Positions 23,857-34,758 are shown, counted from the first letter of the stretch. The stretch: DNA of 64,000 nucleotides from Granulosicoccus sp963833195 (GCA_963833195.1 CAWHXF010000027.1:4278001-4342000), one strand, 5' to 3'. Made by a program: numbers and translations. The notes: a model not told the origin generated them from the sequence alone.

Positions 23857-24404
23857 CGCAGCACCCCCCTCTGCTGGGCCAGCCGAGTCTCGGTCTCGAT
23901 CTCCGCCTCGATCTCGGCATGTTCGGCCGACACCCCGCTACGGATCGTCGCCAGATACCCGGGCAGCGAGAGCAGCTCGCAGACGATGAACAGCACCGCG
24001 CCGATCGGGATCACCGACTGGGTCAGCGTCACCGGGACCCAGGTCAGGCTCACCAGCGTGTCGCCCTCGAGCACCTGCACCACCGTCCAGCCGGCCCAGG
24101 CGAGCAGCGCGAAGAAGGCGAGGAACACGAGCTCGGCGACCCACACGGCGATCATCCGCGCGGGCACCGGCAACGCCAGCAGCACGCCGTCGAAGCCGAT
24201 CTGCTTCCTGCGCAGCACCGCCAGGGCGCCGCCGTAGTACGTGATCCAGGCCAGCAGGACCGAGGCGACCTCGTCGTACCACGACAGCGACGCATCGAGC
24301 TTCCGGTAGACGACCGCGACCACGACGATCGTCGTCAGGGCGACCATCAGCAGGATCAGGAACCACTCGAGCAGCGTTCCGAGAACGCGCGCGATCGCCT
24401 CCAC
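23853..24404 (-). CDS. dctQ: TRAP transporter small permease (DctQ)
   Basis: A 183-residue protein with four predicted transmembrane helices (FLILLMVALTTIVVVAVVYR, a second near SVLLAWITYYGGAL, and two more), the membrane subunit joining the binding protein to DctM. Length and YYGGALAVLRRKQIGFD match DctQ proteins. The cytoplasmic tail is Glu-rich. It overlaps dctM by four bases and follows the binding-protein gene after 40 bases that hold a small hairpin. Confidence 0.93.
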   Translation of the reverse strand: MEAIARVLGTLLEWFLILLMVALTTIVVVAVVYRKLDASLSWYDEVASVLLAWITYYGGALAVLRRKQIGFDGVLLALPVPARMIAVWVAELVFLAFFALLAWAGWTVVQVLEGDTLVSLTWVPVTLTQSVIPIGAVLFIVCELLSLPGYLATIRSGVSAEHAEIEAEIETETRLAQQRGVLR

Positions 24405-24420
24405 GACGACGAGGTTCTAC

Positions 24421-24439
24421 CCCGGCGCTACCGCCCGGG
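24421..24439 (-). terminator. Small hairpin between TRAP binding-protein and DctQ genes
   Basis: A 5-bp stem CCCGG/CCGGG with a 9-base loop, just past the binding-protein stop on the minus strand. In importer operons such intercistronic hairpins often reduce or stabilise transcripts so the binding protein is made in excess. The stem is short, so this is tentative. Confidence 0.3.
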
Positions 24440-24444
24440 CCGCC

Positions 24445-25611
24445 TCAGTCGGCGAGCGCGCGCACCCGTTCGACGAGCTCGGCGCCTCCGTCCACGCTCG
24501 ACGCGAACTCCTCGTAGATCGGCGTCGAGGCGTCGATGAAGGCCTGCACGTTCGCCTCGTTGACGGCCATGCCGCCGGCCTCGAGCTCGCCGAGCAGCTT
24601 CTGCTCGAGCTCCTCGGCCATCGCGTACACCTCCTCCTGGGTCTCCTCCGCCGCGGCGATCAGGTCCGCCTGCACGTCCTCGGGCAGCTTGGCGAACGCG
24701 TTCTCCGAGACCAGCACGTAGGCGGGCGTGTAGACGTGGCCGGTGATCGAGAGGTACTCCTGCACCTCCTGGAACTTCGCCGACGCGATCTGGGCGTACG
24801 GGTTCTCCTGGCCGTCGATGACGCCGGTCTTGAGCGCCGTGAACACCTCGGAGAAGGCCATCGGTGTCGGGTTGGCGCCGTAGAGCTGGAACATCTTGAC
24901 GCGCCACTCGCCCTTCGGGGTCCGCAGCTTGATGCCGCTCAGGTCCTCGGGCACATCTATGGGGCGGGTGTTGTTCGTGATGTGGCGGAAGCCGTTCTCG
25001 AAGTAGGCGAGGACGCGGTAGCCCTTCTCGCGTGCGGCGGCGTCGAACACCTCCTCGCCGAGCTCGTCGCGGATGCGTCGCATGTGGTCGCGGGATGTCA
25101 CGATGTAGGGCATCTCGAACACGCCGAACTCGTCCGCGACCGACGACATGACCGACGAGGGCAGGGCGAAGTCGACCTGACCGAGCTTGAGCTTCTGCAA
25201 CAGCTCGCTGTCCTTGCCGAGCTGGGACGAGCCGAAGCCCTGCACCTCGCCCTTGTCGCCCAGCCGCTCGTTGGCGTTCTCGATGAACGCGTTCACCGAG
25301 GCCTCGAACAGCGAGCCCGGCTCGCCGACGTGGCCGAAGCGCAGGACCTCGGCCGCGCTCGCGGCGCCGGCCGTCAGCGCCGAGGTCGCGGCGAGCGCGG
25401 CGGCCATCAACGCGGTGCGGGTCGCGGTGCGGGCCGTCGGCGTGCCGTCGTGCGTGCCGTCGTCGGGGCGGACGTGCGCGGGGCGGGTCTCGTCATGCTC
25501 GTGCTCTCGTGTTCGGGCGGTGGGGACGTTCTCTCGATCGACGGGATTCGGTCGGCCGGGCCGACGCACGGAAGGGCTCGGGGCCACGCTTGCGCGGAGC
25601 GAATTCCGCAT
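24445..25611 (-). CDS. dctP: TRAP transporter substrate-binding protein (DctP); 5' end uncertain
   Basis: Mature DctP homology begins at AEVLRFGHVGEPGS and runs about 300 residues: FGSSQLGKDSELLQKLKLGQVDFA, LRTPKGEWRVKMFQLYGANPTPM, and GVIDGQENPYAQI are standard lobe motifs, including the Arg that binds carboxylate. The longest frame starts with the ATG at 25611, giving an implausible 85-residue leader. The next in-frame ATG (25407) leaves a signal peptide without its basic n-region. A different-frame ATG at 25499 encodes an Arg-rich start that ends in a TGA overlapping 25407. A frameshift in the leader, natural or a sequence error, is the simplest explanation. Confidence 0.88.
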   Translation of the reverse strand: MRNSLRASVAPSPSVRRPGRPNPVDRENVPTARTREHEHDETRPAHVRPDDGTHDGTPTARTATRTALMAAALAATSALTAGAASAAEVLRFGHVGEPGSLFEASVNAFIENANERLGDKGEVQGFGSSQLGKDSELLQKLKLGQVDFALPSSVMSSVADEFGVFEMPYIVTSRDHMRRIRDELGEEVFDAAAREKGYRVLAYFENGFRHITNNTRPIDVPEDLSGIKLRTPKGEWRVKMFQLYGANPTPMAFSEVFTALKTGVIDGQENPYAQIASAKFQEVQEYLSITGHVYTPAYVLVSENAFAKLPEDVQADLIAAAEETQEEVYAMAEELEQKLLGELEAGGMAVNEANVQAFIDASTPIYEEFASSVDGGAELVERVRALAD

Positions 25612-25625
25612 CCAATATCACATCC

Positions 25626-28600
25626 ATGATGCCACCAGGTCAACAGTCGCTCTCGACCGAGCTCGCCCGCAGGCTCCGCACCGAGCTGCGCGGCGATGTC
25701 GCCATCGATGCGTTCGAGCGCGGCCGCCACGCGACCGATGCGTCGATCTACCAGGTGATGCCGCTCGCGGTGGCACGTCCTCGCGACGCGGACGACGTGC
25801 GCGCGTGCCTCGCCGTCGCGCGCGAGCTCGGCGTGCCGGTCACCGGCCGCGGCGGCGGCACCTCGCAGAGCGGCCAGACCGTCAACCGCGGTCTCGTCGT
25901 CGACTGCTCGCGTTACCTGAACGGGTTGCCGGAGCTCGACGTCGAGAACCGGCGCTGCCGAGTCCAGCCCGGCCTCGTGCTCGACGAGCTGAACCGCGCC
26001 CTGAAGCCGCACGGTCTGTGGTTCCCGGTGGACATCTCGACTGCCTCGCGCGCGACGCTCGGCGGCATGGCAGCGAACCACTCGTGCGGCCAGCGCTCCC
26101 TGCGCTACGGCACGATGCGCCACAACGTGCACGCGATCGACGCGATCCTCGCGAACGGCGAGGGCTGGCGCTTCGGCGAGACGCCCGCGTCGCTCGACGG
26201 CGTGCCGGCGTCGGCCCGGGCGCTGTACGCGGACCTGCTCGGGATCGGCCGGCGCGAGGCGGACGAGATCGCCGCGCGCTTCCCGACCGTGCTGCGCCGC
26301 GTCGGCGGCTACAACCTCGATGTGCTCGTGCCGCCCGGAGACGCACCGCGGCCCGATCCCGACGGCGCCTGGACCGAGGCGGACTTCGCGACGAGAAGCG
26401 TCGCGCGCGACGCCGCCGGCGCGCCGCTGCACAACCTCGCGCACCTGCTGGTCGGCTCCGAGGGCACGCTCGCGTTCTCGACCTCGATCGAGCTGGCGCT
26501 GTCGACGCTGCCCGTCGACCGCGTGCTCGGCGTGTGCCACTTCCCGAGCTTCTCGCAGGCGATGGCCGCCACGCGCCACCTCGTCGCGCTCGGCCCGCAC
26601 TCGGTCGAGCTCGTGGACTCGACGATGATCGCGCTCGCCCGCGACATCCCGCTCTACCGAGCTTCGGTCGAGGCGTTCGTGCACGGCGATCCGGGGGCGA
26701 TCCTGCTCGTCGAGTTCGCGCACGACACGCGTGCGCAGAACCTCGCGGCGCTCGAGGATCTGCACGAGTGCATGGCGGAGCTCGGTTTCGACGGCCGCGG
26801 CGAGGCGATGCGCCGCGGCGGCGTCGTGGACGCGGTCGACGCGGCGCTGCAGGCCCGGATCGGCGAAGTCAGGAAGGCCGGGCTCAACATCATGATGTCG
26901 ATGAAGAGCGAGGCGAAGCCCGTCTCGTTCGTCGAGGACTGCGCGGTCGGGCTGGAGGACCTCGACGACTTCACGGCCGGGTTGACCGAGATCTTCCGTC
27001 GCCACGGCACCGAGGGCACCTGGTACGCGCACGCCTCGGTCGGCTGCCTGCACGTGCGCCCGGTGCTGAACGTCAAGACGGGCAGGGATGCGCAGGCGAT
27101 GCGCGAGATCGCCGACGAGGCCTTCGATCTCGTCGCGAGGTACGGCGGGTCGCACTCCGGCGAACACGGCGACGGCATCGCGCGTTCCGAGTTCCACGAG
27201 AAGATGTTCGGGCCGCGCATGGTGCGCACCTTCGCCGAGGTCAAGCGCCTGTTCGATCCCGACGGCGTCATGAACCCGGGCCGCATCGTCGATCCGCCGC
27301 GCATGAACGAGCGCACGCTGTTCCGCTACCCGCCGGGCTACTCGATGGACGGTGCGCGCTCGCGGCTCGACTGGTCGGCGTGGCCGGGTGCCGCGGGCGG
27401 TCTGCAGGGCGCGGTCGAGATGTGCAACAACAACGGCGCGTGCAGGAAGCTCTCCGGCGGCGTCATGTGCCCGTCGTACCGCGTCACGCGCGACGAGCGC
27501 GACTCCACGCGCGGCCGCGCCAACAGCCTGCGCCTCGCGCTCTCGGGCCAGCTCGGCGCCGGTGCGCTCGAGTCCGACGACATGCGCGAGACGATGAAGC
27601 TGTGCGTGTCGTGCAAGGGCTGCCGACGCGAGTGCCCGACCGGCGTCGACATGGCGAAGATGAAGATCGAGGTGCTCGCCGCGCGCGCGGCCACGCACGG
27701 GCACTCGCTGCACGAGCATCTGGTCGCGCACCTGCCGCGCTACGCGCCCGCGTTCGCGCGCGTGCCGTGGCTCGCGAATCTGCGGAACGCCTCGGCGACG
27801 CTCGCACGGCTCGCCGAAGTGCCGACGGGTTTTGCCGCGGAACGCCCGCTGCCGCGCTGGCGCGATGACGCGTTCCGCGAGCGCGACACGGTCGGCACGG
27901 GGACGCGCGAGGCGGTGCTGTTCGCCGACACCTTCGACACCTGGTTCGAGCCCGAGAACCTGCGCGCCGCGCGGCGCGTGCTCGTCGCCGCCGGCTACCG
28001 CGTGCACGTCGCGCAGGCACCGGGGAAACGGAACCTGTGCTGCGGCCGGACCTATCTCGCGACCGGCATGGTCGAGCGAGCGCGCGCCGAGGCGCGTCGC
28101 ACGCTCGCCGCCCTCGCGCCCTGGGTACGCTGCGGTGTGCCGATCGTGGGACTCGAGCCGAGCTGCCTGCTGACGCTGCGCGACGAGTTCCTGACCCTGG
28201 TGCCGGGCGAGGACGCCGAGCTCGTCGCCCGGCACGCGCTGCTGCTCGAGGAGCTGCTCGCACGCGACGCCGACGCCGGCACGCTCGACTGGACGCTAGG
28301 ATCCCCCGCGAAGCGGCTGCTCGTGCACGGCCACTGCCACCAGAAGGCCTTCGGTGCGATGAGCGCCGTCTCGAAGGTGCTGGCGCTGTTGCCGGACACC
28401 GCGGTCGAGACCGTCGAGACGAGCTGCTGCGGCATGGCGGGCGCGTTCGGCTACGCCGCGGACACGCGCGAGGCGTCGGCGCGCATGGCCGAACTCGACC
28501 TGCTGCCCGCGGTGCGCGCCGCGGGCGCCGACACGCTCGTCGTCGCCGACGGCACCTCGTGCCGCCACCAGATCGACGATCTCGGCGGGCGCGAGGCGTT

Positions 28601-28649
28601 GCACGTCGTGCGCGTGCTCGACCTTGCATTGCCCGCGGCACTCGCGTGA
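25626..28649 (+). CDS. FAD-binding oxidase fused to Fe-S/CCG-domain protein (YdiJ/D-2-hydroxyacid dehydrogenase type)
   Basis: A 1007-residue fusion. The N-terminal half is a PCMH-type FAD domain (GRGGGTSQSGQTVNRGLVVD, then ATLGGMAANHSCGQRS) with an FAD-oxidase C-terminal part ending GGSHSGEHGDG and RLFDPDGVMNPGRI. The second half has an iron-sulfur segment with C600, C606, C615 and a full CVSCKGCRRECP cluster motif at 660-671. Two CCG motifs follow (LCCGRTYLATGM and SCCGMAGAFGY). This layout matches YdiJ-like D-2-hydroxyglutarate/D-lactate dehydrogenases, passing electrons to the respiratory chain. It is divergent from the TRAP operon, so the imported compound may be a 2-hydroxy acid. ATG 25626 and 25629 are adjacent. 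Confidence 0.9.
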   Translation: MMPPGQQSLSTELARRLRTELRGDVAIDAFERGRHATDASIYQVMPLAVARPRDADDVRACLAVARELGVPVTGRGGGTSQSGQTVNRGLVVDCSRYLNGLPELDVENRRCRVQPGLVLDELNRALKPHGLWFPVDISTASRATLGGMAANHSCGQRSLRYGTMRHNVHAIDAILANGEGWRFGETPASLDGVPASARALYADLLGIGRREADEIAARFPTVLRRVGGYNLDVLVPPGDAPRPDPDGAWTEADFATRSVARDAAGAPLHNLAHLLVGSEGTLAFSTSIELALSTLPVDRVLGVCHFPSFSQAMAATRHLVALGPHSVELVDSTMIALARDIPLYRASVEAFVHGDPGAILLVEFAHDTRAQNLAALEDLHECMAELGFDGRGEAMRRGGVVDAVDAALQARIGEVRKAGLNIMMSMKSEAKPVSFVEDCAVGLEDLDDFTAGLTEIFRRHGTEGTWYAHASVGCLHVRPVLNVKTGRDAQAMREIADEAFDLVARYGGSHSGEHGDGIARSEFHEKMFGPRMVRTFAEVKRLFDPDGVMNPGRIVDPPRMNERTLFRYPPGYSMDGARSRLDWSAWPGAAGGLQGAVEMCNNNGACRKLSGGVMCPSYRVTRDERDSTRGRANSLRLALSGQLGAGALESDDMRETMKLCVSCKGCRRECPTGVDMAKMKIEVLAARAATHGHSLHEHLVAHLPRYAPAFARVPWLANLRNASATLARLAEVPTGFAAERPLPRWRDDAFRERDTVGTGTREAVLFADTFDTWFEPENLRAARRVLVAAGYRVHVAQAPGKRNLCCGRTYLATGMVERARAEARRTLAALAPWVRCGVPIVGLEPSCLLTLRDEFLTLVPGEDAELVARHALLLEELLARDADAGTLDWTLGSPAKRLLVHGHCHQKAFGAMSAVSKVLALLPDTAVETVETSCCGMAGAFGYAADTREASARMAELDLLPAVRAAGADTLVVADGTSCRHQIDDLGGREALHVVRVLDLALPAALA

Positions 28650-28663
28650 GCGCCCGCGGGGAA

Positions 28664-29893
28664 TCATCCTTCCGCCGCCGCGCCGCGAACGTGCCGAGCG
28701 GCGAGTGACCGCCTCCGTCGGCCGAGCGTGCGACCGACGATCAGGCCGAGCGCGCCGAGCACCAGACCGAAGCCTGCGAAGGTCATCGCGAACCCCGCCC
28801 GCGCGCCCGCCGCCGCGGCGATCGTCACGCCGACGGACTGCCCGACGAACAGGCACAGCACGAAGCCCGCGATGCCCGTGCCGCGCGCGGCCGGGTGCGC
28901 CTGGGTGGCCTGGTTCTGCAGCGTGTTGTGCAGCATCGAGAAGCCGAAGCCCACCACCATGCACCCGAGCGTGGCCTCTCGCCATCCCGGCGCCAGCGCG
29001 ATGCCCGCGAAGCCCGTCGCGAGCAGCGCGCCGCCGGCCGCGGCCATGCGCGCCTCGCCCAGGCGCCCGATGATCGGACCGGCCCGCCAGGCGAAGACCA
29101 GCCCGCCGATCCCGTAGGCGGCGACGACGAGCCCGGCGTGCCACAGTGCCAGCCCGAAGCGCTCGTGGAGATGGCTCGGCACGAAGGCGAGGGCGCCGAA
29201 GGTGGAGGCGCCCTCGAAGGCCACGGCGATCATCAGGAAGCGGGCCCAGGCGTTGCGCAGCAGCGCCGCGTAGCCCGCGACGACGCCGCGCGTCTGCGCG
29301 CCTTCGGCGGGCGCCGCCGAGCCCTCGCGGGCTGCGGTGCGCAGGATCAGCGAACCGGCGATCGCGAACAGCAGGATCGGCACCGCGAAGGCGGCTCGCC
29401 AGCCCAGCGTATCGGCCGACAGCCCCCCGATCACCTGCCCGGCGATGAGCCCCGCGACCGACGCCGAGGCGAAGTGCGCGAGGGTTCGCTGGCGAACCTC
29501 GACGTCCACCGAGTCCCCGATCCACGCGAGCGACAGCGGAATGATCGCGGCGCAGGCGCCCCCGACCACGAAGCGGCAGACGATCAGCGTCGCGGCGTCG
29601 CCCGCCGCGGCGCAGGCGAGCGACGCCAGGGCGGCGATCAGGGCGGCGAAGCCGATCACGCGCAGCTTGCCGCGCCGATCGCCGAGCGGGCCGTGCACCA
29701 GGCCGAACACGCCGTAGGCGACCGCGAAGGCGGTGACGACGGGAGCGAGATCCGTCACCTGTCGACCGAACTCCAGGCCCAGGCGCGGCAGCAACGGGTC
29801 GCAGACCCGCATGGACATCCCGCTGGCGAAGGCCGCCACCGCCAGCTGGCGCATCGTGCCGCGGATCGGTGCGGCGGCGCTGGACGCTGTCAC
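28664..29893 (-). CDS. MFS transporter
   Basis: A 409-residue major-facilitator carrier with about 12 helices. The GTG at 29893 is preferred (GGAAG about 9 bases upstream); longer frames add an unstructured tail. The loop 2-3 motif appears as GPLGDRRGKLRVIGF, and the second-half counterpart as GPIIGRLGEARMAAAG. PALLPRL-like DPLLPRLGLEFG after helix 1 resembles drug/metabolite efflux members of the arabinose-efflux permease type. Substrate unknown. It converges on the FAD oxidase gene with a 14-bp gap, and its start is divergent from sodB across 193 bp. Confidence 0.9.
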   Translation of the reverse strand: MTASSAAAPIRGTMRQLAVAAFASGMSMRVCDPLLPRLGLEFGRQVTDLAPVVTAFAVAYGVFGLVHGPLGDRRGKLRVIGFAALIAALASLACAAAGDAATLIVCRFVVGGACAAIIPLSLAWIGDSVDVEVRQRTLAHFASASVAGLIAGQVIGGLSADTLGWRAAFAVPILLFAIAGSLILRTAAREGSAAPAEGAQTRGVVAGYAALLRNAWARFLMIAVAFEGASTFGALAFVPSHLHERFGLALWHAGLVVAAYGIGGLVFAWRAGPIIGRLGEARMAAAGGALLATGFAGIALAPGWREATLGCMVVGFGFSMLHNTLQNQATQAHPAARGTGIAGFVLCLFVGQSVGVTIAAAAGARAGFAMTFAGFGLVLGALGLIVGRTLGRRRRSLAARHVRGAAAEG

Positions 29894-30086
29894 GAGGGGT
29901 CTTCCGTGCGGAGGGGCGGGATGATCGAGTATCGCCCCGCAGCGTCGGGCCGGCGGCCCGCCCGCTGTACTTCCTCGCTCGATCGTTGCGAGGCGCGCCC
30001 CACCGGTGCCACCATGACCGGCTGACCGGCAGGGGACGGCGCCGGACCCTTCCGCCGTTCCGCACGCGACCCCCAGGAGCTCACCC

Positions 30087-30692
<606 letters not shown>

Positions 30693-30721
30693 GAACGGCG
30701 CGGCCGCTCGACGCCCTCCGC

Positions 30722-30751
30722 GTTCCGGATCGAAGTCCTCCGGTCCGGAAC
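30722..30751 (+). terminator. Hairpin terminator candidate after sodB
   Basis: Perfect 8-bp stem GTTCCGGA/TCCGGAAC with a 14-base loop, 29 bases past the sodB stop. A second smaller stem CCGCG/CGCGG follows at about 30756-30770. No T-tract. Confidence 0.4.
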
Positions 30752-30818
30752 CCGGCTTCGCGCGGCCGCGCTTGCCGCGGCGCGGCCCCGCCCACACCGT
30801 CCGGGCAGGGCGGGGCGC

Positions 30819-30824
30819 TACACT
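30819..30824 (+). promoter_or_regulatory. Candidate -10 element TACACT upstream of grxD
   Basis: TACACT in a GC-rich gap, 37 bases before the ATG at 30861. It matches the sigma-70 -10 pattern TAnnnT in the right place; the -35 region is not recognisable. Confidence 0.3.
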
Positions 30825-30860
30825 CGCCCGCTACCCATTCACCGCCGACGAGCCGACCCG

Positions 30861-31202
30861 ATGAGCGATCCCAGCAACGACACCGCCGCCCGCATCCAGC
30901 AGCAGATCGCCGACAACCCGGTGATCCTGTACATGAAGGGCAACCCGCAAATGCCGATGTGCGGCTTCTCCATGCGCACCGTCGAGGCGCTGAAGGCCTG
31001 CAACCGCGAGTTCGCGTTCGTGAACATCATCGCGGACCCCTCGGTGCGCGAGACGCTGCCGAGCGTCTCCGACTGGCCCACCTTCCCGCAGCTCTTCGTC
31101 GAGGGCGAGCTCGTGGGCGGCTGCGACATCGTCACCGAGCTCGCGCAGAGCGGCGAGCTGCAGAAGATGGTGGACGCCGCGGCGGACAAGGCCGCGGCCT
31201 GA
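30861..31202 (+). CDS. grxD: Monothiol glutaredoxin, Grx4 type
   Basis: A 113-residue CGFS glutaredoxin binding a [2Fe-2S] cluster with glutathione and passing clusters to client proteins with BolA partners. Visible are the cis-Pro strand VILYMKGNPQMPMCGFS with the active Cys in CGFS, then the WPTFPQLFVEGELVGGCDI glutathione-binding segment. Length is normal. It is transcribed alone and converges on arfB with an 18-bp gap. Confidence 0.96.
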   Translation: MSDPSNDTAARIQQQIADNPVILYMKGNPQMPMCGFSMRTVEALKACNREFAFVNIIADPSVRETLPSVSDWPTFPQLFVEGELVGGCDIVTELAQSGELQKMVDAAADKAAA

Positions 31203-31220
31203 GCTCCGGTCCGGGGCCGG

Positions 31221-31646
31221 TCAGTCGAATCCGACCCGGCCCCGGTTCGCCTTGATCTTCGAGCGCTTCGTCTTCGAGTCCAGGCGGCGCTTCTTCGCCC
31301 CGAGCGACGGACGCGTGGGACGTCGTGGGGCCTGCGTGCGCGTGGCATCGCGAACGATCTCCGCGAGCCGCTCCAGCGCGTCCTCGCGGTTCCGATCCTG
31401 ACGCCGCTGCGACTGCGCCTTCAGCACGATCGTGCCGTCCTTGCTGACGCGCCGGTCGTGCAGGGCCAGCAGCCTGGCCTTGACGTGCTCCGGCAGGCTG
31501 GAGGCCGGTACGTCGAACCGCAGATGCACGGCCGACGACACCTTGTTGACGTTCTGCCCGCCGGCGCCCTGCGCACGCACGGCCTGCCATTCGATCTCCT
31601 CGATCGGGATCGACAGCCGCTCGTCGATGCGCAGGACCTCGCTCAC
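31221..31646 (-). CDS. arfB: Alternative ribosome-rescue factor/peptidyl-tRNA hydrolase ArfB
   Basis: A 141-residue GGQ-domain hydrolase that frees ribosomes stalled at the end of mRNAs lacking stop codons. The catalytic loop is QGAGGQNVNK near residue 27, and the basic C-terminal tail (KKRRLDSKTKRSKIKANRGR) enters the empty mRNA channel. The GTG at 31646 is chosen since it opens directly with SEVLRIDERLSIP, the family start; it overlaps the rnt stop by four bases, so the pair is coupled. Confidence 0.95.
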   Translation of the reverse strand: MSEVLRIDERLSIPIEEIEWQAVRAQGAGGQNVNKVSSAVHLRFDVPASSLPEHVKARLLALHDRRVSKDGTIVLKAQSQRRQDRNREDALERLAEIVRDATRTQAPRRPTRPSLGAKKRRLDSKTKRSKIKANRGRVGFD

Positions 31647-32374
31647 GCTTGCCGGGAAGCGCTCGACGCGATGTCCGGCCCGGCATCCGCAAGAACCCCC
31701 GATGCCTCGTCCGACGCGGTATCCGGTGCTTCGCCCGGCATCGCCGCCCCCGGCAGCGCGTTCAGCACCTCCCAGCGGTTCACGATGCGACAGAAGAGCT
31801 CCGCGGTCATCTCGGTGTCGTAGACCGCGCCGTGCGCGGCGCCCGTGTCCCATTCCAGCCCGGCCGCCTGGGCCGCGCGCGCCAGCACCGTCTGCCCGTA
31901 GGCGAGGCCTGCGAGCGAGACGGTGTCCAGGCAGCTGAACGGGTGAAAGGGGTTCTTGCGGATGTTCGCGCGCTCGGCGGCGGCGTGCACGAACTTCAGG
32001 TCGAAGAAGGCGTTGTGGCCGACCAGGATGGCCCGCGTGCAGCCCGCCGCCGACACGGCGGCGCGTACCGGTTCCAGCACGTGCAGCATCGCCTCGCGCT
32101 CGGCGCGCGCGGCGCGCAGGGGGTGGTAGGGATCGATGCCGTTGACCTCGAGCGACTTCGGGTCGAGGTTCGCGCCGTCGAAGGGGATGACGTGCGTGGT
32201 GATGGTGCGCGACCGGTGCAGCAGGCCGTCGTCGTCCTGCTCCAGCAGCACCGCGGCGATCTCCAGCAACGCGTCGGTGCGCTCGTCGAAGCCGCCGGTC
32301 TCGACGTCCACCACGACGGGCAGAAAGCCCCGGAAGCGTTCGTGCATCGGCGTCGCGCGGCCGGGTCGGTACAT
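31643..32374 (-). CDS. rnt: Ribonuclease T (DEDDh exonuclease)
   Basis: A 243-residue 3'-5' exoribonuclease trimming tRNA and other small RNA ends. The DEDDh residues appear in VVVDVETGGF (D and E), VGHNAFFDLKFV (D) and HGAVYDTE (His and Asp). FHPFSCLDTVSLAGLAYGQTVL is characteristic of RNase T over other DEDD enzymes. RNase T is largely a gammaproteobacterial enzyme, which supports the taxonomic guess. The C-terminal 25 residues are an Ala/Asp/Ser-rich tail. The ATG at 32374 or a later one at MHERF could be used. Its start is divergent from the Yip1-like gene. Confidence 0.93.
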   Translation of the reverse strand: MYRPGRATPMHERFRGFLPVVVDVETGGFDERTDALLEIAAVLLEQDDDGLLHRSRTITTHVIPFDGANLDPKSLEVNGIDPYHPLRAARAEREAMLHVLEPVRAAVSAAGCTRAILVGHNAFFDLKFVHAAAERANIRKNPFHPFSCLDTVSLAGLAYGQTVLARAAQAAGLEWDTGAAHGAVYDTEMTAELFCRIVNRWEVLNALPGAAMPGEAPDTASDEASGVLADAGPDIASSASRQA

Positions 32375-32500
32375 GGGTGAAGCTCGTCTGCTCGGGGGGC
32401 GGGGACCCGGGGCGCGGGCGGCGGAGATGATACACGCGGCCCTTTCCGGCACCCGTCGCGCGCCTTTCGCACGCGGCCCGGGACGGCCTCGCGCCGGTGC

Positions 32501-32506
32501 TACCAT
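32501..32506 (+). promoter_or_regulatory. Candidate -10 element TACCAT upstream of the Yip1-like gene
   Basis: TACCAT about 30 bases before the GTG at 32535, in the 160-bp gap facing rnt. It fits the TAnnnT pattern seen before several other genes here; no clear -35. Confidence 0.28.
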
Positions 32507-32534
32507 CGCCCGCCCCGCAAGGCCCAGGCCATCA

Positions 32535-33137
32535 GTGTCCGGACTGCTTCGCCAGTACTTCGACATCGCCTTCCTGATGGGCCGGCCGCAGGATCTGCCG
32601 GGCGGCGAGCAGCAGATGCGGGTCGGCATCGCGCTGGCGCTCGCCACCTACGTGCTCGCGCTCGCGAGTCCCTTCGGACTGTCCCACGCGCTGCTGCTGG
32701 CCGTGCTGGACATCGGCATCACGGGTCTGGTGCTGCGCACCGCGCTGCAGCTCGCGGGTCACGCCGGCAGGTTCCAGCAGGCCTTCGGTGGCTACTGCGG
32801 CGCGGCCGCCTTCGTCAACGCCGCCGCCATTCCGGTCTATCTCGGGCAACGCACGACGCTCGACACGGGACCGGGCTTCGCCGACTTCGTGCTGCTGGTG
32901 TGGACGCTGTGCCTGCTCGGTCACGTGGTGCGCCACACCTTCGAGGTGCGGCTCGCGACCAGCATCCTGCTGGCCTTCGTGTACGTCGTCGTGCTCACCG
33001 CCGCGCTCGACGGCCTGCTGCCCGCACCGGCCGGCAGCGTTGCCGAACCGGGCGCCGCGCTGTCCGCGCTGGACGGTTCGTGGAGTCGAATTCCCGGCGC
33101 GGACGGCGCTTCGGGCGCGCGAGGCGCGATGCTATGA
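32535..33137 (+). CDS. Yip1-like integral membrane protein
   Basis: A 200-residue protein with about four or five transmembrane helices. The GTG at 32535 gives SGLLRQYFDIAFLMGRPQDLPGG, a cytoplasmic start typical of the bacterial Yip1 family, with conserved helices LALATYVLALASPFG and FVLLVWTLCLLGHVVRHTF. The last 30 residues are a low-complexity tail. Function of bacterial Yip1 proteins is unknown. It lies just upstream of a Ser/Thr kinase gene with cyclic-nucleotide-binding domain; a TATGAT over the stop codon may start that gene separately. Confidence 0.65.
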   Translation: MSGLLRQYFDIAFLMGRPQDLPGGEQQMRVGIALALATYVLALASPFGLSHALLLAVLDIGITGLVLRTALQLAGHAGRFQQAFGGYCGAAAFVNAAAIPVYLGQRTTLDTGPGFADFVLLVWTLCLLGHVVRHTFEVRLATSILLAFVYVVVLTAALDGLLPAPAGSVAEPGAALSALDGSWSRIPGADGASGARGAML

Positions 33138-33138
33138 T
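33133..33138 (+). promoter_or_regulatory. Candidate -10 element TATGAT upstream of the kinase gene
   Basis: TATGAT overlaps the Yip1-like stop codon and precedes the kinase start by about 150 bases. It is the closest match to the sigma-70 consensus in the window's intergenic DNA. The -35 region is GC-rich and unconvincing. Confidence 0.33.
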
Positions 33139-33285
33139 CGATGTCGGAACATTGCCTGCGCGCAACGCGGAAGGCGCCTTCCGTCAGCCCCCGCGCCGTC
33201 CCCCGCCCATCGCTCCTTGGCCGCTCCACTGCCCGCAACGAATCGACGCCTCGATGCCTCGTCGCGCATCGTGCGCCGGCGTGCC

Positions 33286-34707
<1,422 letters not shown>

Positions 34708-34758
34708 CGAGCGCTTCGCCCGCGGCGGCCCTCCGCTTCGCCCGTGCGTCCAGTGTCG

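Noticed and set aside
33078..33100. GGTTCG..GTCGAATTCC, resembling a tRNA T-arm
   Set aside because: Inside the Yip1-like coding region, with no acceptor stem, anticodon arm or CCA end around it.
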